Below, in pieces: positions 54,850 through 63,373 of a stretch of 64,000 nt of DNA. Below the pieces are notes generated by a model, which saw only the letters and a list, made by a program, of their open reading frames with translations, was not told the DNA's origin and did not search any database. Numbering within the stretch: the first letter of the stretch is position 1; the number at the start of each line of letters is the position of its first letter. A program made the translations under genes and the position numbers. The DNA is taken from positions 6,014,001-6,078,000 of the forward strand of contig NZ_CP030050.1 of NCBI RefSeq assembly GCF_015291705.1, given 5' to 3'. The DNA is from Bradyrhizobium arachidis. GTDB lineage: Bacteria > Pseudomonadota > Alphaproteobacteria > Rhizobiales > Xanthobacteraceae.

Positions 54850-57039
54850 TCACCTCTCGATGACGTTGACCGTGTTGCGCCGCTCGGTCGCCAGCAGCAC
54901 GCCGCGGTCGATGACCAGGCCCACGCGCGACGATCCAATGACGTTGTCCTCCACGACGACGTCACGCACGCCCGGAAAGACCGGCGTTACGCCGGTCACC
55001 TCGATATGAGCGTCGTTGTCCATATGGTTGCCGCGCACGATCACGGCACGGACCAGTGGCGGTTGCTTCAACATGCCCGGCGGTCGTACCGCCTGAACGG
55101 CGATCAAGGCTTCGCCGGACGCAATCGTGCGATCAGGCCCAGCCTGATATGCGTTGCCTTCGGTAATTCGATTGTTGAGGATCTGCACCTGCCAGCTTGG
55201 CTGGAAGTGGTGATAGATCAAGGCGCGGTCGAAGAACCCTCCGGTCCTCGTAGCGACGTTGCCGGCAAGCACGTGATTCAAGCCGGTGCCATAGAACTGC
55301 GCGGCAACGCCGACGTCTTCGAATGTGTTGTCGACGATGAGATAGTTCTGATGCATCTGGACTACGGTGACGACCGACGACGCATCGAGTTCGACCGCGA
55401 GCTTGCGGTCCAGCGCAACCGACATCGGCCTATCGTTGCCGGCCGGATCGAAGGCCGCAACGCGGGCGAATTGGCCGGCTCCCCGCCCATCCGCGACCAT
55501 GACCACGGCGCCCACCCAGGTCGTTGCGATCACGCGCTCGTTCGCCGGCCCCGGCAAGGATAGCCGGTCCGGCGCGACGCTCGAGGCAGGACCGAAATAG
55601 AAGCCGCCGCCTCCATCACTCGACACCGCTTCGCGATCCCAGCCGTATAACGCCTTGAACACATTGTTGGCGAAGAACACGTTTTCCGAACCGGTGACAT
55701 CGGGCGAAAGCGTATTGATCGACCCTCCCGTGCCCTGAAGATCGGCCGCCGTGACGGTGTTATTCTCGAATATGATGCGATTTGCGCCAGTGAACGAGTA
55801 CCACCCGAACCTGCCGTTGTTCAAAACATTGCCGGATATGACGGTGTTGCTCGGCTTGAACAAGTAGAGCGATCGGCCCGATCCGACGACATCGCAATCG
55901 GTCACCGTCAATTTGTCGCCCGTCAGACGAATCGTATCCAGCGATTGGCCGTATTGCCGGTCGATCTTCAGCATCCGCTGAAAGGTTTGCTCCGGAGACA
56001 TGTGGCCGCGAAAGGCCGAAGCGCGAATGCGCACGCGACGAACGGCGATGTCCGATGCGCTCGGAATCGGCACACCGTTCAGAAAGCCACCAACCACGAC
56101 GTGGCCGTGCCTGGAGGCGTAGATCGTCAGATCCTCGATGGCGAAATGCGACGTACCGGCGATCAGCGCTTCCGGCGGATCCTCCACGTCCTGCCAGACC
56201 AGGTTGACGAGATCCGTGCGCTCGCCCCTGAGGGTCACATTGGATGGGATCAGGAGCGGCCCCGTCATCAAATACCGCCCGCGCGGAAGGTAGACGATGC
56301 CGCCGCCACTCTGTTGGGCGGCACTGATCGCCGCTTTGACTGCCCGCGACGCGTTTATGATGCCATCGCCGAATGCACCATATTCGCGAACGTTGAAAAT
56401 CGACCGTCTCTCCGCGGCGGCGGCAACGACGTGAATGCGTCCGGCGTCGACGAAATCATCTTCGTCGCCGTCGCCGTTCGAGAGACGCAAGCGATAGCCA
56501 CCCGGTGCAACCGTGTCCGGAAGACGAAAACCTCCGTGCCAGAGGCTCCCTGCGGCGGCCGTCAACGTGACCGGCTGGCCCGCACCTTCGGGGAGCAGAA
56601 CGAGCTTTGCCCGCTCCGGCTGCCGCACGATGTTGCGCCCGAACACGCGCACCGTTCCGCCCGACGACACGGTGTCGCCGAGGCTCGCCTGCACCCAATA
56701 GACCGCCGGCCTGTTGAGGCGGAGAGAAACCTCGCCTTCCGGATAAGCCAATGTGAAGCGGTAGATTCCCGGAGCAAATTCCTTTGGAACGACAAACTTC
56801 ACGGATTGCGCGTCCTGCTGGATCAACTCCACGGACCGCGGTCCGGCTGCCTGCCCCGACGCGCCGCCCGGAACGCGGCTGATGCTGATCGCCCTGACTG
56901 CGTCCAGCCGCGAGCCGGTGACGATGACTGTCTCATCCGGACCGACGGGATCGTTGTACCAGAACACGTGCGGCTGCGCGGCTGCGCCCGCAACCGTCAG
57001 TCCGATCAGCGCGAATGCGATGCAGACCGATCGAAACAT
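54850..57039 (-). CDS. secreted right-handed beta-helix protein (pectate-lyase-3 type)
   Basis: 729 residues with a signal peptide (about 1-22). The first 200 residues look like two beta-sandwich modules. From about 215 ('FNVREYGAFGDGIINASRAV') a pectate_lyase_3 beta-helix starts, with 'GGGIVYLPRGRYLMTGPLLI' and repeated N-N-x-F/V turns ('FENNTVTAADL', 'ILNNRITEGN') to the end. The catalytic residues of a lyase or hydrolase cannot be assigned. Position between methyltransferase and BY-kinase suggests polymer trimming, binding or epimerisation in the periplasm or outside. Confidence 0.85.
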   Translation of the reverse strand: MFRSVCIAFALIGLTVAGAAAQPHVFWYNDPVGPDETVIVTGSRLDAVRAISISRVPGGASGQAAGPRSVELIQQDAQSVKFVVPKEFAPGIYRFTLAYPEGEVSLRLNRPAVYWVQASLGDTVSSGGTVRVFGRNIVRQPERAKLVLLPEGAGQPVTLTAAAGSLWHGGFRLPDTVAPGGYRLRLSNGDGDEDDFVDAGRIHVVAAAAERRSIFNVREYGAFGDGIINASRAVKAAISAAQQSGGGIVYLPRGRYLMTGPLLIPSNVTLRGERTDLVNLVWQDVEDPPEALIAGTSHFAIEDLTIYASRHGHVVVGGFLNGVPIPSASDIAVRRVRIRASAFRGHMSPEQTFQRMLKIDRQYGQSLDTIRLTGDKLTVTDCDVVGSGRSLYLFKPSNTVISGNVLNNGRFGWYSFTGANRIIFENNTVTAADLQGTGGSINTLSPDVTGSENVFFANNVFKALYGWDREAVSSDGGGGFYFGPASSVAPDRLSLPGPANERVIATTWVGAVVMVADGRGAGQFARVAAFDPAGNDRPMSVALDRKLAVELDASSVVTVVQMHQNYLIVDNTFEDVGVAAQFYGTGLNHVLAGNVATRTGGFFDRALIYHHFQPSWQVQILNNRITEGNAYQAGPDRTIASGEALIAVQAVRPPGMLKQPPLVRAVIVRGNHMDNDAHIEVTGVTPVFPGVRDVVVEDNVIGSSRVGLVIDRGVLLATERRNTVNVIER

Positions 57040-57051
57040 CGCGGGCGCGTT

Positions 57052-57675
57052 CTATTTACGGGCAACGGCGAGCATCGATTTCGCCAGCGGGGGGATGCGG
57101 CCGACGCGATGAAATTCCACGTCGTGCAGACCCGCTTCCTCGAGAAGCTGGCGAAGGGTCTTGTACGACCAGAACTTGATATGCCCATGGTCCCACAGGG
57201 CAGTAAAATGGTGGTCGAGCCTGCCCGTAACCGCCATCGTCAGGTTTTTCCAGTATCCGTGATAGGGCGTGCTGATGATCGCGGTGCCGCCCGGCTTGAG
57301 CAGACTATGAACGGTGGCGGCAAATTTGCGCGGGTTGTAAAGGTGCTCGACGACCTCAAGGCTCACGACGAAGTCGAACTGGCCATATTTTTCCATTGCG
57401 TCGTAGGCCGAGCCGCGGTCGATCTGGAGATGCGGATATTTCTGCCGCGCATACCGGATGCCGGTTTCGGAGGGATCGACTCCGACGACGGAATGACCGC
57501 GACGATGCAGCAGCTCGGTGACCGCTCCGTTGCCGCATCCGAGATCCATGACGCGCGTCCCCTTCCCGCCCCGCTCATCGAGCACGGCAAGCAGGCACGG
57601 CAGCAGGATGTCATGCGATCCGTTCAGCTCGGCATCGTCAAAGGTATATCCAGAGATCGACTCGAGCTGTTCCAT
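57052..57675 (-). CDS. class I SAM-dependent methyltransferase
   Basis: 207 residues. Motif I 'VMDLGCGNGAVTELL' (about 42-56), acidic end of strand 2 'VVGVDPSETGI', and motif post-II 'FDFVVSLEVVEHLYNP'. UbiG/methyltransferase-11 type. 12 bp separate it from the beta-helix gene downstream and GGGAG lies ahead of the ATG. In this locus it would methylate a sugar or lipid-linked intermediate; substrate unknown. Confidence 0.9.
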   Translation of the reverse strand: MEQLESISGYTFDDAELNGSHDILLPCLLAVLDERGGKGTRVMDLGCGNGAVTELLHRRGHSVVGVDPSETGIRYARQKYPHLQIDRGSAYDAMEKYGQFDFVVSLEVVEHLYNPRKFAATVHSLLKPGGTAIISTPYHGYWKNLTMAVTGRLDHHFTALWDHGHIKFWSYKTLRQLLEEAGLHDVEFHRVGRIPPLAKSMLAVARK

Positions 57676-58153
57676 ACACGTCTCCCAGCCGTTGCGCGGC
57701 CACGCCCTTCAATGCAGAACGACCGGCGGACATCGATCGCCGATCGGTACGATCATTAGACGAGCGCCGTGACATGGCGGCGAAATCGCAACAACGAGAT
57801 CGCCATTTTACATCCGCTCCCGCAAGTTATGTTATACATGAGATCATTTTCTATTACGATCTCGAGGCGCTTGGCAGGTGGGTTGACCTCCTTTTTGGCC
57901 GTATGAACGATCTGGGTCTGCCGGCGGCGAGCCGTGACCGCATGCCGCGTCCGCTACGAGGTGATCCCCGCAATCTCATGGCATGTTACTGGTTATATGA
58001 TTGTCATCCCGCGTGTGATAGAAGCTGGTCGCGCGACCAGATCGGCGGCTTCGCGGTCGCCTTCGCGCCACGGAATGCCGCTGGTTGGGCAAAGCACGAG
58101 CGATGTCGTCGACGTGCGACACCGCGACCAGACTCCAGGAATGGCCAGATCCC
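57676..58153. other. divergent promoter region of the two methyltransferase genes
   Basis: 478 bp, partly AT-rich (57790-57860). Contains the motif GTTATGTTAT at 57826-57835, listed separately. Short frames seem non-coding. Confidence 0.5.
57826..57835 (+). promoter_or_regulatory. shared exopolysaccharide-promoter motif, copy 1
   Basis: GTTATGTTAT, identical to the 10-mer at 63034 upstream of EpsD/PstS-like genes, both with CTCCCG just upstream. Candidate common operator. Confidence 0.35.
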
Positions 58154-59071
58154 ATGAATGTCGCCGCTCGTCGATTCCAAACCAAGGACGATTGCCCGTT
58201 GTGTCATTCCAACGATCTGGGCGATCACCTCATGCTCGACGGCATCAGAGTTGCGCACTGCAATGCATGCGACTTCATGTTCTCGCGCGAAACGATGCAG
58301 GCCGTGGCCATCGATCAATTCTACATCGACGGTTATCACGACCAGCGCCACATGGATGGGCAACGGGTCAACGCGACCATCAACATCAACGTGCTGCGCC
58401 GGTTCTGCCCGCAGCTCTCTGGCCGTTCGCTGCTGGACGTCGGCTCGGGATACGGCTTCCTGCTCGACAAGGCGCGCGACTGCGCGAGCATTGCCGGGGT
58501 CGAATTGTCGCGGGCACAATATGACTATTCGACCAAGACGCTTGGGTTGAAGACCTATCGCAGCCTCGAAGATCTCGCGGCCGAAGACCGCTTCGACATC
58601 ATCACCCTGTTCGAAGTGATCGAGCACATCCCTGAGCCGCGCGAGTTCGTCTTGCGGATATGCGAGCATCTCAAGCCCGGCGGCTCGCTCATCATCGGCA
58701 CCGATAATTTCGCCTCAAATGTCGTCAAAGTACTCGGCGGACAATTCCCGAAATGGATTCCGCATGAGCATGTCAGCTTCTTCACCGGCACGACGCTGAC
58801 CGGAATGCTGGAGCGGCTGGGACCGTTGAAACTCGCGGGCGTACGCTCGTTCACGCCATGGGAATTGCAGGCGCGACGATTGATGTTCAGCGCGACGGCG
58901 GGGCGCAAGGGTGGCAAGACCTACAGCTACGAGACCGAGCGCAATGTCGACGAGGCGGCAGGATATCGCTTCTTTCCGCTCCGCATCGCGATCAACCGCA
59001 TCTGGTTTGCTCTCGCGAGTGGATCGAACCTCAACGGCGAGATGATGTACATCCACACGATCAAGAGATGA
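58154..59071 (+). CDS. zinc-ribbon class I methyltransferase
   Basis: 305 residues. An N-terminal C-P-L-C...C-N-A-C zinc ribbon leads to a 'LLDVGSGYGFLLDKA' SAM motif and 'FDIITLFEVIEHIPEPREFV' , the layout of sugar C-methyltransferases. A C-terminal domain continues to 'MMYIHTIKR'. The ATG at 58154 was chosen by similarity to that layout, although starts at 58085 and 58103 exist in frame. It converges with the Wzy-like gene (24 bp between stops) and is the only rightward gene of the middle of the locus. Confidence 0.85.
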   Translation: MNVAARRFQTKDDCPLCHSNDLGDHLMLDGIRVAHCNACDFMFSRETMQAVAIDQFYIDGYHDQRHMDGQRVNATININVLRRFCPQLSGRSLLDVGSGYGFLLDKARDCASIAGVELSRAQYDYSTKTLGLKTYRSLEDLAAEDRFDIITLFEVIEHIPEPREFVLRICEHLKPGGSLIIGTDNFASNVVKVLGGQFPKWIPHEHVSFFTGTTLTGMLERLGPLKLAGVRSFTPWELQARRLMFSATAGRKGGKTYSYETERNVDEAAGYRFFPLRIAINRIWFALASGSNLNGEMMYIHTIKR

Positions 59072-59095
59072 TCGTTGCGTTGCCGTGGCGGTCGG

Positions 59096-60511
59096 TTACG
59101 ACCGTCGGCACATGACGCGCGTCAGCACTGCCAGGATGATCATTTCGACGAATGTCAGCCCAACCACCGAGCCGAGCGAGCCGCGGACCAGGATGGGCGC
59201 CGACGCCATGAAGACGAACGCGCGCAGATCCAGCCCGTGCACGAGAACCGCTCGCTTGATCCCGAAGAATGTGAGCAGGAACGACACAAATAACGCTCCG
59301 ATGGCAACGCCGACGATGCCGAGATCGGCGTAGAAATCGCCCGCAACGAAGCCCGACAGGTTCGGCGTTCCGGCCGTCCCGAGGTCGGCCAGGACAAGCC
59401 CCATGTCGCTGGCCAGAACGGTCTCCTTCCCCGGCCAGAGACTGCGTGGCACGAAGAACAACACCAGGCCCAGCGTCTTGGTCCCCCAGAAAAAGTCCGA
59501 CAGCTCCAGATAGCGTACTTCGTAAACGAGCATGTCGAGCACATCGAGGCCGGGGATCGTGAGCACGCTCGAGAAGTCGACGGCCTCGACGGCCTCGGCA
59601 AGCGAGGCGCCGGACCTCGACGTGAGATTGAGCATCGGCATGAGAACCACGAGGCCGACCAGCACGCCCAGATAGAACGTCTTGATGCCGAGTCTGCCGG
59701 AGATGAAGACCAGAACGATCGGCAGCCAGGCCATCAGGAAATAGAACCGCGCCGTATTGTACGGATTCTGGGCAATAAAGAGCATGGCGAGCGCAAGTGA
59801 GGTCGAAATGGCGACGACCACCGGGCCGGCATTTTGCCGGTAAGGCATGAACTTCGCGTGGACGCAGATCAAGAGGCAGGCCACCATCTGCAATGCCAGC
59901 GCGGAGGCGCCTGCCGTTCCCATGGCGCCGTTGTCCGACAGTTCCTTGGAATATCGATCCGCCAGGACGTTTCCCATGCCTCCTTGGGCGACCACGAACA
60001 TGGCAAAACCGAGCACGCAGAGCACGAGCAGCACAGGCAGCGCATTGTCTTTCAACCGATAGCGCACGGGCTCCGACGCCGATACGAGCCGCCTGACCAG
60101 GACGCTCGTTACGGTAGCGGTCAGGAGGAAGACGAAGACGACGACGAACGCCGTTGCGATCTCGCCGTTGGTGAAAAAGAACCCGGTGACCGGTCCTTCG
60201 TTCTCGAAATGCCCGAATCTGAGAGTCTGGCAGGGAGCGATCACGAAGAACACGTACATCAGCAGCCAAAGCATGTCCTCGACGCTCGCGCAGGATCGTC
60301 GTATTCGCAAGATGTTGTAGCAACAGATCAAGAACGATGGAAACGTCAGCGCTGCGACGAATTTGTCCGCCGCGAACAGCACGTTCAAAGCGTAGTACCC
60401 GACGAAGAAGGTCAGCCTCAGGACCGTCGCGGAGGCGAGGAGCCGATGTCCTTGCAGCGCCGCAGGCTTGCCGGCGAGGCTGCGCAACCTTGCATCGGCT
60501 GCCGCAATCAC
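59096..60511 (-). CDS. Wzy-like oligosaccharide polymerase
   Basis: 471 residues with about twelve transmembrane helices and no soluble domain, including a large periplasmic loop ('SLAEAVEAVDFSSVLTIPGL' onward), the shape of O-antigen/oligosaccharide repeat unit polymerases. GTG start overlaps the Wzx stop by four bases (GTGA), so the two are translated together. Sequence is not conserved enough to prove activity; the call rests on topology and the position next to Wzx. Confidence 0.75.
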   Translation of the reverse strand: MIAAADARLRSLAGKPAALQGHRLLASATVLRLTFFVGYYALNVLFAADKFVAALTFPSFLICCYNILRIRRSCASVEDMLWLLMYVFFVIAPCQTLRFGHFENEGPVTGFFFTNGEIATAFVVVFVFLLTATVTSVLVRRLVSASEPVRYRLKDNALPVLLVLCVLGFAMFVVAQGGMGNVLADRYSKELSDNGAMGTAGASALALQMVACLLICVHAKFMPYRQNAGPVVVAISTSLALAMLFIAQNPYNTARFYFLMAWLPIVLVFISGRLGIKTFYLGVLVGLVVLMPMLNLTSRSGASLAEAVEAVDFSSVLTIPGLDVLDMLVYEVRYLELSDFFWGTKTLGLVLFFVPRSLWPGKETVLASDMGLVLADLGTAGTPNLSGFVAGDFYADLGIVGVAIGALFVSFLLTFFGIKRAVLVHGLDLRAFVFMASAPILVRGSLGSVVGLTFVEMIILAVLTRVMCRRS

Positions 60512-61803
60512 GGCTGCGGCCCCATCGCCGCAACCCGCTGCCTGGATCTCCCCAGCCGCAGCGCGAGCAGCAGGATGCCGAGCAAGGTCGATACGATGTC
60601 GGCCGCGATGAAAGCGTATACGCCCAAGCTGTCCAGCAGGACGTAGCTGGCCGCAACCCCGACGAGGTGGAAGATCGCGATATCCAGTGCAAGACCCTCA
60701 TAGGCCCCGCTTGCGGCCAACCCCTGCATCATCATGATCACCGCGGTGACAGTCAGGATTGCCGGTGAAAACGCGCTCAGGAGCGGTGCGACCGCGCTGA
60801 ACCGGCTCTCCGGGAATTGTGCCGCGACCAGTCCTGCCGTCGACACCGCCGCCGTGAAGGCAAGTCCCGTAGCGGCCACCAATTTCTGCGCCCGGAAGAC
60901 CGTCGCCAACGGATTCTCGTTATGACCGGACATGCAAGCAACCAAGGTCGGGAATTCGACCCGTTGCACGAATGCGATGACCTGAAGAGCTCCCGTGATT
61001 ATCTGCTTGGCGTAGAGAAAGAGAGCCGTCGTCTCGGCACCGAGCCAAGCCGCGCTCAACACCACTTGCGCACGGCCATAGAGTTGTGCCGGCAAGTGGA
61101 CACAGAGCATGGCCCCACCTTCCCGCGCGGCCCTCCGCAGGCCGCTCAACGTCGTGGTCCGCGCATGCGGCCGCCAGCCGAGATTGCCGAGCGCAATCCA
61201 CTGCGTCGCAACCATCAGCAGGCATCCAGCCGAAAAAGCGGCGCCGAGAGCGGCGCCCGCGGCATCCGGCGAGGCGTGTCTGGCAGCGATAACCAGGACG
61301 AGAGCCGAACTTGCATAAGGGAATGCCGCACTCATTCCGCTGATACCGCTGAACTTGAATCCATCCAGCAATCCGGCCGTATTCCAGGCGACGAACATCA
61401 GGCCGGGCGCCGCGGAGAGCGCATAGTTGCTGGAGAATCCGTCTGGCGCGAAAGCAAATGCATAGATGCTCGCCGCGACGGCCAGAGTGAGCGCAAGAAG
61501 CAAACGAAATACGGTCGTGTCCCAAAACGCTTTCGAGAGATCCTGAGCGCCGGTCTCGCGGCAAGATGACGCCGCGTGGCGCGCCAGCGTGGTGCACGAG
61601 CCCGCATCGACGACGAGGCTGCCAAGCACGGCAAACAGGAAATGAGTCCCGAAGGACGCGAGCAAACGATACTCGCCGACGGCTATCAACCAGGTTTGGG
61701 CAAGGAACACGGCTCCCTGTCCGAAGCCGTATCCGCCGAACAGGAGGCCGATATTGGCGGCCGCCGACAACCGTGCCTTCACTGGCAATTCCTGTTTCCG
61801 CAT
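60508..61803 (-). CDS. Wzx-like polysaccharide flippase
   Basis: 431 residues, about twelve transmembrane helices of the MOP (MviN/MATE/Wzx) type, beginning 'ARLSAAANIGLLFGGYGFGQ'. Moves the undecaprenyl-linked repeat unit across the inner membrane. Stop overlaps the polymerase start; the EpsD-like gene stops 86 bp upstream. Assigned from hydropathy and context. Confidence 0.8.
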   Translation of the reverse strand: MRKQELPVKARLSAAANIGLLFGGYGFGQGAVFLAQTWLIAVGEYRLLASFGTHFLFAVLGSLVVDAGSCTTLARHAASSCRETGAQDLSKAFWDTTVFRLLLALTLAVAASIYAFAFAPDGFSSNYALSAAPGLMFVAWNTAGLLDGFKFSGISGMSAAFPYASSALVLVIAARHASPDAAGAALGAAFSAGCLLMVATQWIALGNLGWRPHARTTTLSGLRRAAREGGAMLCVHLPAQLYGRAQVVLSAAWLGAETTALFLYAKQIITGALQVIAFVQRVEFPTLVACMSGHNENPLATVFRAQKLVAATGLAFTAAVSTAGLVAAQFPESRFSAVAPLLSAFSPAILTVTAVIMMMQGLAASGAYEGLALDIAIFHLVGVAASYVLLDSLGVYAFIAADIVSTLLGILLLALRLGRSRQRVAAMGPQP

Positions 61804-61889
61804 CCTTCCGGGACGATCGACCGAAACCGCTGACGCTCCGGTCTGATCGTCCCCACCCGCACTGTTCGGCGCGACCGCGCGATGCGCCG

Positions 61890-62864
61890 TTAGTTCGGCG
61901 CCTTCACCTTGGCGTCTTCACTCGGCGTCTTGGCGGCCTGGTCCTGCGGCTGCTCGAGGCTATCCATCCGCTCGATTTTCGCGTCCGCCCGCAGCTTCTC
62001 CATCGCCGCTAGTTGAGCCTTCCGCCCGACGACCACGGCGAACTTTTCCCGTACGATGTTAAATTCCAGCGGCTTGCGCGCCTGCTTGTCCTCGATCTTG
62101 AGAACCTCCCAGCCCTGCTCGGTCCTGATCGGAGCTGTCGTGCTTCCGACCTCGGTCGCGAACGCGACTTTCGCAATTTCCGGCTTCATCTGCTGGCGAT
62201 CCAAGTAGCCCACTTCCTTGAGCGTGGCCGGCAGAGACGTTCCCGTCATCTCCTCGGCGACCTTGGCGAACTCCTCACCCTTCTTGACGCGGGCGGCGGC
62301 CTCATTGGCACGGTCCTCTGCGGTCTTGACAGCCTTTTCATCGTTGGTCGCGTCGACTTTGAAGAGCATGGTCCGCATGCGGATTTGGGGCTCGCTCGTG
62401 TCCTTGACCACCTGATCGTATGCCGCACGAACCGAATCGTCCGTGATGGCAGACTGCGCGACGGTGCCCAGCCAGCTCTCCATCAGCGCCTTCTTGCGCA
62501 GGAAATTGAAATTGCGCTGCAGGGCAGCCTCATCCACTTTCAGATCCCTCTTCTGCGCATCCTTCGACATCAACGCGACGTCGATGAGGTACTGCACCAG
62601 AAAGTCGCGACGCGCCTTTTCATCCAGTCCTTTCAAGTCGTGCGCAAACATCTGCTGGGCCAATTCGTAGTCGCGGCCGTCGATCACCACGCCGTCAACC
62701 TTCGCGATGATCAGGTCGCCGACCTTGGCGACGACCGTCTGGCTTGACTGTGCATAGCCGGATCCGCTCGCGGCCCAAAGGCTCGTCGCGACTGCGAGTC
62801 CCACTACCATTCGAGAATACACACCAGACGACTGCTGGCGGCGACCACGACAGAGAACCATCAT
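61890..62864 (-). CDS. EpsD-like peptidyl-prolyl cis-trans isomerase (parvulin)
   Basis: 324 residues, with an export signal (hydrophobic about 18-38). SurA/PpiC-like N-terminal helical region and a parvulin domain (about 155-265, 'LFKVDATNDEKAVKTAEDRA', 'EVGYLDRQQMKPEIAKVAFA', 'TAPIRTEQGWEVLKIED'). EpsD-type parvulins occur in exopolysaccharide loci, often with exosortase/PEP-CTERM systems. Several MT tandem ATGs exist; GAGGG lies just ahead. The gene leads the leftward set EpsD-Wzx-Wzy. Confidence 0.85.
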   Translation of the reverse strand: MMVLCRGRRQQSSGVYSRMVVGLAVATSLWAASGSGYAQSSQTVVAKVGDLIIAKVDGVVIDGRDYELAQQMFAHDLKGLDEKARRDFLVQYLIDVALMSKDAQKRDLKVDEAALQRNFNFLRKKALMESWLGTVAQSAITDDSVRAAYDQVVKDTSEPQIRMRTMLFKVDATNDEKAVKTAEDRANEAAARVKKGEEFAKVAEEMTGTSLPATLKEVGYLDRQQMKPEIAKVAFATEVGSTTAPIRTEQGWEVLKIEDKQARKPLEFNIVREKFAVVVGRKAQLAAMEKLRADAKIERMDSLEQPQDQAAKTPSEDAKVKAPN

Positions 62865-63373
62865 ACCCTCGATCAGATTTCGAAATGCATCATCGCGGGC
62901 TGCGCGGCAGAACGCGATGCCGCTGCAACTGCAGCCGGTCGTACCCGCTCGGCATGACCAGGATGCGTCTGTAATGATCCAAGCCTGACGCTAATATAAT
63001 GCGGAGAAGAATGATTTGTGACCATCAACTCCCGTTATGTTATTCGCTCACGATCGACGTTGCCGGCGCAATGCGGAGATCGGAAGCCGCAGCAATTGCA
63101 TCGCACGAAATTGCGAACGCCGGCGCAACGTGATTCGCAGCAAGGCAAGGCGAATGCGACGTTGTTTTGCTTTCAGCGCCACCGCGAAAATTTCACGACA
63201 GCGCACGCGAGCGCGGTGAAAACGCAAGGAGTCCTGCACATCGATAAATGATGTTATCTAGTTCACAAATGTAACGTTAAAACATAACAAAGCCTGACTA
63301 GGGTCCGCCGCGCCCGATACGATGCCCGTTGGGGGAAAAGGTCGGGAGTTAAGAAATTGAACAGGAGTCTCTA
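62865..63373. other. divergent promoter region, EpsD-like / PstS-like
   Basis: 509 bp, AT-rich in its right part. Holds GTTATGTTAT at 63034-63043 and the reverse complement GTTATGTT at 63281-63288 ahead of the PstS-like gene. Frames within look non-coding. Confidence 0.5.
63034..63043 (+). promoter_or_regulatory. shared exopolysaccharide-promoter motif, copy 2
   Basis: GTTATGTTAT preceded by CTCCC, as in the copy at 57826. About 170 bp upstream of the EpsD-like start. Confidence 0.35.

Noticed and set aside
55945..57759. 604-codon plus-strand frame opposite the beta-helix and methyltransferase genes
   Set aside because: Spans two well supported minus-strand genes; Arg-rich shadow.
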